Assembly (NCBI GenBank): GCA_001579985.1
Contig: LRSR01002044.1
Span: 1-21,133, forward strand
DNA length: 21,133 nt
From: Hypsibius dujardini
Lineage: Eukaryota > Tardigrada > Eutardigrada > Parachela > Hypsibiidae
Direction of reading: 5' to 3'
A model generated the notes under the pieces. It was not told where the DNA came from, searched no databases, and saw only the letters and a list, made by a program, of their open reading frames with translations. Made by a program: the position numbers and the translations under genes. Positions 1-9,531 of the stretch are shown here, in pieces; positions within the stretch are counted from its first letter, which is position 1, and each line of letters starts with the position of its first letter.

Positions 1-28
1 ATTTATCTTTTATGGATCTCATTTGCAG

Positions 29-576
29 ATCGCCCTTCCGATTTTATGGATGCCGCCCGATGCGATTTTAAGCAGAGAATTCTCGGAGAAATCGGATGCC
101 TGGTCATTTGGCGTTGTTCTTTGGGAGATATTCAGCCTTGGCCTCGTGCCATTTGACAGTCCGGAGGTCGCTAAATTCTCAGCTGTGGCCTTTGCTGAAT
201 GGCTCTTGGAGGGTCATCAGCTTGCCCAGCCCGCCCATGCGCCAAACGCAATGTAGGTGTCAATAAATTTGACGCTGGAATTGTAGTTCGCGAGTGCTGA
301 ATTGCGTTGCATTTTTGTCGCAGTGTTAGTTTGATGCAGTCCTGCTGGTGCCTGAAGCCGGAGTGTCGACCGACCTTCTCGGAGCTTTATGCACGACTGG
401 ATGAAATTCTGTCTACCACGGACACCGGCACGTCGTACCTGCTCCTGGAGGAGACCGACGAAGTGGACAGTCGCCTGGAGGAGTTAGACCGACAGATTTT
501 TGACTGTTTGCAGCAGCAGGATTGGACCACCACCGACGATGCGGATGGAGAAACTGAAGCGGAAGCACAGTTGTAA
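29..576 (+). CDS. Receptor tyrosine kinase, C-terminal part of kinase domain and tail (partial, two exons)
   Basis: This is the 3' end of a receptor tyrosine kinase gene; the extracellular, membrane and N-lobe exons lie outside the window. Join 29-252 and 324-576: the first exon follows an AG at 27-28, the donor is GTAGGT at 253, and the acceptor CAG ends at 323, giving a 71-bp phase-2 intron. The first exon holds the P+1 loop and APE-equivalent (WMPPDAI), subdomain IX ([20 protein letters not shown]) and the PFDSPEV stretch. The second exon holds the subdomain XI hallmark (SLMQSCW, then PECRPTF). These are typical of animal RTKs, which phosphorylate tyrosines after ligand-driven dimerisation at the plasma membrane. 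After the kinase comes an acidic tail of about 55 residues ending at TAA 574-576, with one tyrosine (SYLLLEE). Oddities: the usual Arg before the WM is Leu, and the APE glutamate is Asp. The RTK subfamily cannot be assigned from this fragment. Confidence 0.9.
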
Positions 577-625
577 CACCCTCCAATGAGAAAACTCATT
601 TGGTGAGGGCTATGCTCACAATCCT

Positions 626-744
626 ACACAATCTTTGGCTATGCTAACAATCCACACAACCTTTTTAATTATCAATTGCTTTGTACACAACCCTTTTCGC
701 CAATTGTTGGACACAACCTTTAGCTATGTACACAACCTTTTCCC
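626..744 (+). repeat. Five degenerate ACACAACC(T)n repeats in the RTK 3' flank
   Basis: Copies of ACACAAYCYTTT start at 626, 654, 685, 711 and 730, spaced 19-31 bp apart. Some are followed by a shared GGCTATG or AGCTATG. They lie just after the RTK stop and before an ATTAAA, so they are probably in the 3' UTR. A role in RNA binding is possible but only inferred; simple decayed tandem repetition is equally likely. Confidence 0.55.
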
Positions 745-752
745 AAAAACCC

Positions 753-758
753 ATTAAA
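753..758 (+). terminator. Possible variant polyadenylation signal (ATTAAA) for the RTK gene
   Basis: ATTAAA, the commonest variant of the AATAAA signal, lies 177 bp after the RTK stop and before the next coding-like segment. The hexamer is short and common, so this is positional evidence only. Confidence 0.3.
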
Positions 759-806
759 GGATATAATTAAGGCCGTTGCCATGCAAAATCTTCGTTCATA
801 CAGGCA

Positions 807-1773
807 ATGCCTTCCTGCATATTGCAAACCCGTCCCAATTTAGAATATCTGTTTGTGTGTCGTCTTATTAATAGCGTTTACAATTTTTTTATGTCAGGTG
901 CTTCTTTAAACATTACTTCCAATGCAACTGAATCCTATATCAGAAATGACGAAGAACTAGAGAATAACAATGACATTAATGCCATGCTTCAAGTCGAGTA
1001 TGAGAACGAGACGATGAGATGAAAACGAAGGCATGGTTGAGAACGAAGCCATGGAGGTCGCGTCGAACAACGGCTCTGCGTTGGAATCCGGCCCATCCGC
1101 GAGCCTGATGGATGTGGCACCACCGAGCAGTACCAAGCAGTCTTCGTTCGCCAACCTTTATACTTGCATGTCGTCATTTTATGATCGTTCAACTACACCT
1201 GAAGCAGCAGCTGGTTTGCCAGGTGGAATGCAATGACCGTTGAAGCAGACAATCAAGCCACATTCAGTTGGTCTATGCAGTTGCACTGCGCGACCTCGAT
1301 GAACTGAAAAGCTTGAGGAAAGAGAGGAGCATGACCCGACTCCAGCGGGTCCAGCGACTCCATGCGGTGCATAAGTTGTCCGAAATCGCCGAAAACGTTT
1401 TTGTCAGAACTGGAACTATGCTCTTCCTACCGGCTTTGGAGCTCTACAGAGATACCATTAATCGGTTTCTGCAACGTGTACAGAATCCTGATAGGCTGCT
1501 GATCCAAATATCTCGTTGTCTCCTTCTTTGAACCTGGTCACGGATGGCCTGCCGAGGGACAGTCTTGACACCAACGTTTGCCGTCCAACACAGCCGGCAG
1601 GAGTTCCCTACCTTCCGCTATCTCTGGTTGATTTGGAAGTATTGAAGGGCACTGCGACTGATTTTCGCATGATAAACAGAATTGCGAACGCGGCCACGTA
1701 TCTCCTTCAAAAACTGGCCAAAGATACCCGTCCAGTGCACCTATCACTGGGCTTTTGTACCAGGAACAGGTAA
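807..1773 (+). pseudogene. Unrecognised coding-like segments, frame-broken
   Basis: Three adjacent plus-strand open segments have protein-like composition but lie in different frames. The first (807-1022) ends in an acidic stretch (VEYENETM), and its acidic theme continues in another frame at 1033-1236 (ENEAMEVASNN, then a Ser/Pro/Ala-rich part). The second (1268-1531) is Leu/Arg-rich and looks alpha-helical (ALRDLDELKSLRKERS, later LPALELYRDTINRFLQRV). The third (1516-1773) has FRMINRIANAATYLLQKLAK. I matched none to a family. A CAG/GTGGAA donor at 1222/1223 and a TTCAG acceptor at 1267 could bound a 45-bp intron, but the frames do not join across it. It may be a decayed gene, a multi-exon gene with boundaries I cannot fix, or a transposon remnant. 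Confidence 0.35.
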
Positions 1774-1987
1774 AGGAGAATACGGTATCATTTCCCGCAG
1801 ACAATTTGCATGCAATTCAGCTGATCCATGAGAACCGGGATGCTTAACACTGGGTGGCATTTGAACGAAAGGAAGGTCGAACTATGCTATGGATTTCCCT
1901 TCCGGGAGAAATAAGATTAGACATGTTGAACATACAATTACCAAAAGGAAAGTTTTGGGGGCGTGTCCTAAGGAAACGTCAAAGGGT

Positions 1988-2831
1988 TTAGGCTACAAGC
2001 CCTCCTCCCCTTCCCCCTTTTTAGCTATAAGTGTTAACCAATGTACCTTTGAGTGATTATAACAAACTTGATAATTATAGGAAGTCCATCTGTTCTTCAA
2101 TCTCCAGGTGTAAAACCCCGATGTTTGAATATCGTTCAAGTAAATACTGAGACCAAAACTCAATGGGTGAAAAAAAGGGGGTACTTGGTTTTTTCTCTTA
2201 AGATTTGTGTGAACAGGGTGCACTATTTTGGATTTCAATTTGTCGTGTATGCTGATCCGTCAACGTCCGGACCGCAAAACAAGGCCTTCTTATCTGTTAT
2301 CACCACTCCGCGTCTGGTCATTTTCTACTGTTATTATTATACACGTACTTTCGTACTGTTCTGTACTGGAGTGAGCTCTAGTCTATTTGTGAGCATTACT
2401 CTACTCTGTCTTGTGCAGACAGCTCTGACATATTTTTGAGCGCTTCTGTACTCTGTCTTGGTGGGTGTTTACGCAGATGTGGTCATTGGTCATTTTATAC
2501 ATTGTACACAAACATGCATGTACACTCCCGGAGCGCTTATATAAGCTCGCGAGTTGCTGTTGTGGAGAGATCAGTTCGCAACACTTTAGTTTTCTCTTCT
2601 TATGTCCTAGTAATACGACAAGCGGTCTCCGTCCGTTATTCTACTATTATGATAGGGTCGACTTGATAAGTCTGGTTAGCTACCGCGTCATATTGTTTTG
2701 TGAGAAGGATACTTACATGTTTCTAAAAAACCAATCTTCAATTCATCAAGTTAGGAAACAACCGTTAATAGAAAAAAAACGAAAGTGAAAGGTTATAAAA
2801 AGGGGAAAGAGGAGGGGGACTTGTAGCCTAA
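1988..2831. mobile_element. Non-autonomous element with 12-bp TIRs and polypyrimidine subterminal tracts
   Basis: TTAGGCTACAAG at 1988-1999 is repeated exactly as its reverse complement at 2820-2831. Inside both ends the match continues as the same kind of C/T-rich tract ending in TTTTT and then ATAA. The ends therefore share about 40 bp of inverted similarity around 844 bp. A TA is present at both edges (1989-1990 and 2829-2830), which would fit a TA-duplicating superfamily if the TIR proper starts at GGCTACAAG; no longer target duplication is visible. No transposase is encoded; the small ORFs inside look random. The superfamily is not determined. Confidence 0.6.
2538..2576 (+). promoter_or_regulatory. 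TATA box plus TCAGTT initiator (LTR-like core promoter)
   Basis: TATATAAG at 2538-2545 is followed, 35 bp from its first T to the A, by an invertebrate-type initiator TCAGTT at 2571-2576. This TATA-to-initiator arrangement is common in invertebrate LTRs and TATA promoters. It sits inside the inverted-repeat element, and no gene clearly starts downstream. It could be a captured solo LTR promoter or coincidence. Confidence 0.35.
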
Positions 2832-4501
2832 TTGCCCCGTCAGGGGTGGGGATACGGTTGATCCACTGCCAGGCTAACGGCGCCCCTGGTCAGACGAATG
2901 AGATTCCCGGCAGAAAGTACTTGGCTTTGTCGGCGCCTAAACGAATGCCAGGCAACATTACCCTTAGGACATTTAGATCTTCTTACCTCGTGTATGTGCC
3001 TGTATAATAGCCGTGCCCATACGGTTACAGTCTCATATTCTTTGTGGGATTTGTTAAATACAAATACTCGCAATCTCCGTCGTTCCTTCGAGCACCAACA
3101 AGTGTTACGAGTGTTCAAAAAACTGTGCCACAAAGCCGTGTTGTGTGTTAAAACATAGGCCAGAGCCTCCAGTCACCCTGCCAGGGGGATCAGCCGAATC
3201 ATTACCCCAAAAAGGGCATTGAGGCCACGCCCCGAAAATACCTTTAATTTGTGTCGCTGGATAGTGTGACGGTTGGGTTCCCACACGGGTCATTCCCACA
3301 CGACATGCCACATTGTTACCGAGTAGAACTAGGCGTTACCTGACTCGAGTCACCGCTGATCGAGCAGTAGCGTCAGTGCGTGTTTGACTCCACAGCATCA
3401 GTTAGAGGTTTTTCACCTAACGAGCGTTTGTTCTCACCAGTCAGCGGTTTCTCAGCTAGCAATCGTTTCCTTCTCATCTAGCCTCTGTCTAGCAATCGTT
3501 TCCTTCTCATCTAGCCTCTGTCTAGCAATCGGGTTCTTTCCGCCATCTTGTTCGATCTTGAGTAACAAACCCATCTTTACTCCGATTCCTTAATTCTCCA
3601 GTCATCCAGTTACGCAGACACCTAGATCATTCGTCAATTTTTAGGCTTGGAACGTTTCCCCACGGTCTCCTTGAATCGAGCAGGTCTGCCCTATCCATTG
3701 CCAAGCCGGCAACTGTCATCAGAACTCTCTCTCTGGATTGTGCCAAGTTAACCGCGCACCCACCCAGCCATCACAATAGACATTTTTGGCACGAATATAA
3801 AGTATTCGGGGGCGAGTGAATAAGCTACGAATGGAGAGAAAAAGATTTATCTAGTACACCAAACAACCCACAACAGAAACTATTTCTTCTAAAAATATTC
3901 TAAAAAAAAATATTTGAGTTACACTTCTGAATATTTCTGATCTAGAATTACGTTTGCCATCCAAAACAGGCATAACAGAAATAATTTTTGAGGCGTGGGC
4001 TTAAGCGCCCCTCAGAGGGATGATTAGTTTAATTCCCCCCCCCCTCACCTCAGCAGGCAACCAGCGCCCTTGGCGAGGGCCATCATGCCCATGCTATCCC
4101 ACTGTCTCTGCCATTCAAAACGGAACAAGAGATGTCTTATTTCGTCAAATCTGGTCCTAATACGCCAAGCACTATGCTACTGCAATTATTTCCGAAATTC
4201 TTGCAGGATATAACATACCAGTTTTCAGCTCGCCTAAAACTTGGGGCCGTGATTATGATTTTTCAAATAAAATATATAAAATTGGCAATGATCATTTTTA
4301 ACTACGATGTACGCGCTATCTGAATGCGTTTTATGCTTGGTATGTAATGCTCGGTACTCGGTGTTTAGTGCTCGATGTTTGTAATGCGCTACGTTTGTGA
4401 GATTTGGTGAGTTCTGGCACAAGCTTATATAAATTTCCAGTGGTTAGTTCTGAAGCAAGAACTATAAAGCAAAACCTTTGGTGAATAAACAGACTCTTAA
4501 T
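2832..4501. other. Intergenic stretch, no gene recognised
   Basis: No reading frame on either strand resembles a known protein. It contains the 33-bp tandem repeat described separately and a C10 run at 4035-4044. Several hydrophobic or Cys-rich ORFs under 100 codons occur but show no family hallmarks. Confidence 0.5.
3456..3531 (+). repeat. 33-bp tandem repeat, two full copies plus start of a third
   Basis: Two identical 33-bp units (3458-3490 and 3491-3523), beginning AGCAATCGTTTCC and ending GCCTCTGTCT, are followed by the first 8 bp of a third (3524-3531). The preceding CT also matches the repeat. Identity of the two full copies suggests recent duplication. Confidence 0.9.
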
Positions 4502-4920
4502 CAATGGAATAATGGAATAAACTCCATAGGCTATATGCTTAAAGCCCATGGCCACCCATACACAGTGCCTACAGCAGTGAAATAATGGAATATTTTCCCA
4601 TAGGCTACATGGTTAAGGCCTATGGCCACCCATACCTTGTCCCTACAGCAGTGAAATAATGGAATAAATTCCCATAGGCTACAGGGTTAAGGCCTATAGC
4701 CACCCATACACTGTCCCTACATCAATGGAATAATGGGATAATTTCCCATAGGCCACATGGTTAAGACCCATGGCTGTCTTTACAGCAGTGGAATATTAGA
4801 ATAAACTCCCTAGGTTACATGGTTAAGGCCTATGGCCACCCATACCTTGTCCCTACAACAATGGAATAATAGAATGAACTCCGTAGAAGACATAATAAGG
4901 CTAAAAAATACAGCCATCCT
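4502..4920 (+). repeat. Satellite array of about 5.5 units, 73-74 bp (one 63-bp variant)
   Basis: Units start at 4502, 4575, 4649, 4723, 4786 and 4859, giving periods of 73, 74, 74, 63 and 73 bp; the last unit decays. Each unit has the order CARTGRAATAATGG, TCCCATAGGC, ATGGTTAAGGCC, GGCCACCCATAC, GTCCCTACA. The 63-bp unit lacks the segment around CACCCATAC. The same family recurs inverted at 16461-16705. Confidence 0.93.
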
Positions 4921-5543
4921 CTTGCTACACATGTGGAACAATGGCAGAGACTCATTTTCAAAATTTCGACCACCTGTTCACGTTTAACCTGTAGCGTTTT
5001 GTGGCGAGGATCTGTTTCTGTTTTGTAAGTCTATCAAATATCTATTGAAAACCATCCTTAATAAAATTTGGTCAGCCCTTGAGTTATGCTTTGTATCTGT
5101 TGTTATAAACTTGCTTGCAATGCCGTTGATCGAGTACGGCCATCTGGTTTCTAGTTCTGCTTTTAAAAAGGTTAAAAATACATGTGGATAGGCCAGACTA
5201 ATTACTGATAAGCACCAACGTTTGGGATGCATAAACTTCCCATACCAGTTTGAGGGTGTGCCGAGAAAAATGAAGATAAAAATAAGGCATTTTACAATGA
5301 CTTCCCTGGTCGATTTCAACAGTATTAAGCCTCATCATTAAAGAGTCTTGGACTTGAACTTACACATTCAGAAATCAAAGAATTACATCATGGATTTTAT
5401 AGAAGAGAATAGCTATAACCCTGGGACTTGGCAAGTTATGAAACAAGGCTTAAAGAAAATCTAGCGGATACTTATGCAGCATGTCGTGTCACTAGCAGTA
5501 TTTCATCACAGATATGGCAATGTCATTACGGTATATTGTATGA
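4921..5543. other. Intergenic; one unrecognised minus-strand ORF
   Basis: A 111-codon ORF on the minus strand (4984-5319) begins MKSTREVIVKC, followed by a short hydrophobic run (LIFIFIFLG). It has no motif I recognise and may be chance. Around 5500-5540 the sequence has loose TCATTAC repeats that also occur right of the adjacent pogo-like element (near 6150-6240), so that element appears to have inserted into repetitive DNA. Confidence 0.35.
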
Positions 5544-5545
5544 TA

Positions 5546-6133
5546 CAGTAAAATTCGTCTATTGTAAAACTCGTCTATATGGAATACCTCGTTTATATTG
5601 AACTTTCGTTCTGCACCGATTTCTTCTTATACATATAACATAGGGGGCAAAACTTAATGTAAATGTTCCTTTTATATCATATGTTAAACAAATTTTGGGG
5701 TCAACAATGTAAAACGCACCTCCCCTAAATTGAATTTGACATTTTTCCATGAAAATGTTCGACGAAATTGCTCTTGCTTCTCACTTTTTATCTTTCCTGC
5801 AAACCACTGCCATGTTTGTTTGTGCATTGAGCTGCATGTGTTAGTTTTTGTACGTTCTAAATTTTGTCAAAATGGCACCCATCGTTGAAGTAAGACCCTG
5901 GCAAAGGAGCTAATTCTTGTCCAGAAAGTTTAGCTGTTGAAGGATCTCGATCATACGAGACAAAATGCTGCGGCGGCTAAGTACGGAATTTCAACCGGCA
6001 CTGAGTTTTACTGTTGGAAATTTCGCCCCCTCCTCGCCCCGCCTCGCCTCCCCTCGAAGCCCCTAGGCTAATGTAAATTCCTCGTTTAAGACGAACGAAA
6101 ATTTTTGAGGTTTACATTAGACGAGTTTTACTG
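5546..6133 (+). mobile_element. Pogo/Tigger-like Tc1-mariner element, internally deleted (588 bp)
   Basis: The left end CAGTAAAATTCGTCTATTG at 5546 and the reverse complement of the right end, CAGTAAAACTCGTCTAATG, match at 24 of the first 27 bases. A TA dinucleotide flanks each end (5544-5545 and 6134-6135), as expected for Tc1/mariner target duplication. TIRs starting CAGT with a T-rich, CG-containing continuation are typical of the pogo/Tigger group. The internal helix-turn-helix remnant described separately supports the assignment. At 588 bp it has lost most of an autonomous Tigger (usually 2-3 kb). A GC-rich block (6025-6065) follows the coding remnant and may mark the deletion junction. 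Confidence 0.85.
5892..6023 (+). pseudogene. Broken N-terminal helix-turn-helix of a pogo/Tigger transposase
   Basis: One frame reads KTLAKELILVQKV, a TAG stop, then LLKDLDHTRQNAAAAKYGIS and TGTEFYCWKF. This follows the psq/CENP-B type helix-turn-helix in order: a basic TL start, a K-V-x-V/L-I/L-K-D-L helix, then Q-x-A-A-A-K-Y-G-I-S-x-x-T recognition segment and a W-K near the end. In intact elements this domain binds the TIRs. Here it has an in-frame stop, the frame upstream of AAG 5892 is shifted relative to an ATG near 5873, and no DDE catalytic part follows. Confidence 0.75.
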
Positions 6134-6299
6134 TACACATTGTCTCCAAAGCTCGTATCACTGTATCATTATGTCATTACAGTGTGATCTATGCCAGTCT
6201 AGCATAGCCTATCAAAAGTTCGTGTCATTATGGTTTCATTATGTTACTGCAATATTTTTTACTCTCTCTATAGATAACTCTTGAATGGTTCCCGCCTAG

Positions 6300-6443
6300 A
6301 TGCAGGCCGTTTTGGGTCTACATGAACTGCAAAATACAAAACTAAAAAAAGTAACCCTAAAATACGAAAATGAAGAACTACAAAAATTCAGTTTAACAAA
6401 AAGTGAAAACAAGGAAAAACTGATTCTTCAAAACCGAGAATAA
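6300..6443 (+). CDS. Small coiled-coil-like ORF (47 codons), unrecognised
   Basis: An ATG at 6300, directly after a possible acceptor (CCTAG), opens a 47-residue frame ending at TAA 6441-6443. Its middle (HELQNTKLKKVTLKYENEEL) has Leu/Val/Tyr at heptad-like positions with Lys/Glu/Asn between, as in a coiled coil. A-rich DNA translates readily into Lys/Asn-rich peptides, so chance is a real alternative. It may be an isolated exon; no family is recognised. Confidence 0.25.
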   Translation: MQAVLGLHELQNTKLKKVTLKYENEELQKFSLTKSENKEKLILQNRE

Positions 6444-6511
6444 TACGGAGATTGAGTTTTCTAAAAAGAAAAAAGAACAAAATTTAAACCTTTATTTTAC
6501 TGCGTTTATAG

Positions 6512-6659
6512 GTATGTGTACGAGTCAGTAAGCGGATGGGCAAGATCATGGAATGACACAATTTTGAGAATTGCTTCCCTTTTGCTGTTCCTTTTTGCGT
6601 GCTCACAGAAGATCAACTTCACGCACAATCTGTCAAAGCAAGCGAAAGACATGTCATAA
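6512..6659 (+). CDS. Possible terminal exon with a hydrophobic segment, unrecognised
   Basis: After a plausible acceptor (TTTATAG ending at 6511) a frame stays open for 48 codons to TAA at 6657. It reads YVYESVSGWARSWNDT, then a hydrophobic run ILRIASLLLFLFACS, then a basic end. That would suit a membrane-anchored C-terminus. A different frame overlapping it (6599-6892, 97 codons, Lys/Arg-rich) is also open, so neither is secure. No homologue recognised. Confidence 0.22.
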
Positions 6660-6892
6660 GAGGACAAGCAAAGGAAAAACTGAGGAACAAGGATAATGTT
6701 CCAGGAAAGGCACGCTGCTCGCGACCTGCACTAGTACGTTTGGCACGCATCTTCAAAGGAGAAAGAGTCGCGCCTGTCGCGGCTGCAAAAGATAAGCCGT
6801 ACCACCTCAAAATGAGCTGCATTCGACGGCGCCATCCGAGCTATCAACTTCCTCTACAATGTATTTTTATGTTCGATTTGATAAAGATCTAA

Positions 6893-7479
6893 TTCTCGAG
6901 AGGAAGCAGTTTTGAAAAAAATCAATGTAAGGGCTCGAAAGTAATTGTCCGATATATACGGAGCATCATCCATTGCACTAGCCACCTCCATGTGTGCTCA
7001 CCAATTTTTGTTTGTTATTTTAAATCCAATATGTGTTTGTTTGCCGAGACGAGTTTTTGATTTACTTCTGTTCTATTCTACCCGTATTTGGTTCGGCATT
7101 TTACATTTTCTTGGTATGCATTTTTGGTTCATTTTAAACTTATTTTCTTAAATGAGTAGCCAAACAATTAAAAGTATTCATAGGACTGTGTCAACTCCGT
7201 TTCACGGTAGCGCGAAACGAAACAGCATAAGGGAAGCAATTCGCAGAGTTATGCCCTCCCATGACCTTCCTTATGCACTATAGGGCGTACCTAATTCATA
7301 CACATGCTTATGGACGCAATCAAATAAATATTTGTTTTGTTTTTAGTAAATTCAGCTTTCGTACTTTTCTCGATTTATCGTGCGAAAAAACCAATTTTCT
7401 GGAGACTGAATTTCCAGCGTTGCATGTAACATGTGGCAAATAATCCGTTCATTGGCACATGGTTCATCCATCGCACCGA
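6893..7479. other. Intergenic, no feature recognised
   Basis: The DNA is T-rich and yields only short hydrophobic frames such as 6945-7151, which look like translation of T-rich sequence. I see no gene, repeat or terminal inverted repeat here. Confidence 0.5.
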
Positions 7480-8215
7480 TCGATGTCTGTCACTCTATCT
7501 ATGTTACCGCCCATGCACCAATGTGTCGTTCGGTTTTGGAGTTCCATCCAACCGATCACTCGTCCGTAGGGCTTTTGTGCTTTTGTCCGTCGGTTAGTTA
7601 TTTTTCAGATTGTGTTCTCTAACCTGTCTGTTTGTCCCTCGGCTCGTCTAAATATCGGCTCATTTGTCTATCCGTTCGTTTGCCCGTCTATCGGCTTCGA
7701 TAATCGTCCTTTCATCCGCTCCTCCGTTAGTCCTTAGATTTATTTACCCTTCCGTTCGTCTATCTGTCCATTCGTTGGTCTCTTTATCCGTCTGTCCGTC
7801 CTTTTATCCCTTTCGTCCATCAGTTCATTTGACGTTTTGCTCCTCCGTCCGTCCGTTCTTCGGTTCGTCTGCCATTGCGTTCGGCTGCCCATCCATTCGT
7901 ATGTCTAGCCGTTTGCCTGTCCGTTCCTTTATCCATCCATCCATTCGATTGTCTGTCGGTTCGCCCATTGTTTCCGCTGTCCAATGTTCATCTATCTGTT
8001 CACTTGTTGCATGTTCACCTGTCCGTCCGTCTTTGCTTTAATTCGTTCGTCTGCTGCATGAAGTTCACCTGTTCATCCGTCCGTGCGCTCGTCCGCCCAT
8101 CTACCCGTCTGTCTAGTCGTCAGTCCGTCTGTTTGTATGTAAAGCCGTCTGTCCGTTCATTCAGTCGTTCTTTGATTAGGTTTTCTCCAGTCTATGTCAC
8201 AGCAACTCTATCGGT
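7480..8215 (+). repeat. Degenerate GTCC/GTCT/GTTC tetranucleotide repeat region
   Basis: About 730 bp is dominated by the interrupted 4-mers GTCC, GTCT, GTTC and ATCC, often at 4-bp spacing (for example GTCCGTCCGTTC around 7849-7859 and 8070-8190). Because 4 is not a multiple of 3, several frames stay open and give Ser/Val/Arg/Leu/Cys-rich translations such as SVRLSVHSLVSLSV. These look like artefacts of repeat translation, not proteins. The strong strand asymmetry (T/C-rich plus strand) fits a decayed microsatellite. Confidence 0.8.
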
Positions 8216-9468
8216 TGAGATGTATCGGTAGTACCATCTGTCAAACGTCCCTTAGATATTCAGGCTAAGGTCCCCTTCAACCGGCATATAGTAATCACTC
8301 CCAAAATTCGTTACCAGATTCGCGATTCGCACACCTGATCTTTGCCACGTGTTGCATGTCATTGGAAAAATCCCAATCTCAAGAGAACCGGTTTGTACGG
8401 GCGACCAGCCTCCTATAACCCCGTTTTTGTGGAAACTAATCGAGCAAAAAACGGTTACAGTCATTCATCAAATAATGAATAATGTGGTGGTATAAATAAT
8501 GTTTTAGTTTACTTTTGTGTTCAATGTAAAACTATTTTGAAGTAGATTTTTTTTCGTTTAGGTGCAAATTTGTCCCTCACGGCTTCCCTCCTCCCCTCCA
8601 ATTAACTTGCCTATTCGGGAAACAGTTTATTTGAAAACCACCTGATTTGGCAAGAGTATTTCCATTGAACTTAGTCCCTTGTTTCGTATGAGATCGCGTT
8701 TGAGACATCCCCTGTAATCTACGGATAAATGGAACACAATATTCTAGCCAGCGCTTAAATCTAGGCTTGAAAGTTGCCCTGTTCCAGGCACACTGAGGCT
8801 ATAATAAACCGGGCGATTTTTTTAAAGAAATCCACGCTGTATTCCAGGCACACTTTGTCATGGTTTAATGTTTGTGTGCTAAACACGGCAATAATTGAGC
8901 CACGATCAAGCATGCCTGACTCACAATGCGATTGTTCACATTTTCTCAATTAGCGAAAGAGCGTTTCGAGTAGAGCAAAAGCTCCTTGAGATTTACTTAA
9001 AAAGACAGCGTGGAATGGACCTTGAAAGTCCCTAAAAATGCGATGTAGTGTAGTGTAGTGTAGCGTAATAAACCTTCAGTCTTTCATTTTTCTCTTACCA
9101 TCTAAGCAGCTGAAGATATCCGGGTTCTCGTTGTTTTCACTTGAATTTTGAAAGTATTTCTTGTGTCCGCATCAATTGCACAATTTTTTTGGGTTTTTTT
9201 CAATTTTGGTACTAATATCTACGCGCAATGGCTTCAATTCTATACTGGTACAGTGATCCGGTATCGAAAGGGAGTGTAGTTTCAAACAATACCCTACGTG
9301 TTGATCCTGGGGTGAAAGTTCAGGAGAAAATGACGTGCGATGCAAAATGAAAAAGATCGTAGTATCCGTGCCTAATAGTACAGTTGGACAACGGTGAGAT
9401 TCTACTGTTTCACGTTGCTTTTTGCGCAAAAAAACTATGTTTTAATCTTGCTGTTTTTCATTTTATCA
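8216..9468. other. Intergenic; minor repeats only
   Basis: A 13-bp direct repeat TTCCAGGCACACT occurs at 8782-8794 and 8842-8854, exactly 60 bp apart. A short (TGTAG)n microsatellite lies at 9044-9064. A 70-codon minus-strand ORF (8252-8464, containing NTWQRSGVRIANLVTNFG) has protein-like composition but no recognised family. Nothing else is supported. Confidence 0.4.
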
Positions 9469-9531
9469 GAGCGCACAAAGCTGGAGCTGGAAAAACACTT
9501 GGACAGCTGTATCTCAAGGAATTATCACAGG
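9469..9531 (+). other. Possible exon cut by an AT-rich MITE
   Basis: TTTTTCATTTTATCAG ends at 9472-9473 like a splice acceptor, and the next bases up to CACAG|GTAGGG look like an exon with a donor. All three frames are open over this short stretch, so the true frame is unclear; one reads ERTKLELEKHLDSC. The apparent donor overlaps the first bases of the AT-rich element at 9532, so the donor could come from the insertion. If that element is removed, open sequence continues at 10185-10308. Confidence 0.25.

Noticed and set aside
387-599. Minus-strand 70-codon ORF over RTK exon 2
   Set aside because: Antisense shadow of the kinase C-terminus; Ser/Cys-rich composition results from the coding strand.
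1221-1267. 45-bp intron joining the acidic ORF to the Leu/Arg-rich ORF
   Set aside because: Donor and acceptor dinucleotides exist, but the phases do not match, so the joined frame would stop.
2840-3720. LTR retrotransposon between GATCCACTGCCAGGC near 2860 and a loosely similar word near 3695
   Set aside because: The similarity is short and weak; there is no primer-binding site, gag or pol sequence.
4502-4920. CRISPR array
   Set aside because: The whole 73-bp unit is repeated with variation and has no constant repeat and unique spacer pattern; the context is eukaryotic.
7664-8231. Two overlapping ORFs of 118-125 codons, Ser/Val/Cys-rich
   Set aside because: They are translations of GTCC/GTCT/GTTC tetranucleotide repeats in alternative frames, with no domain and no start context.
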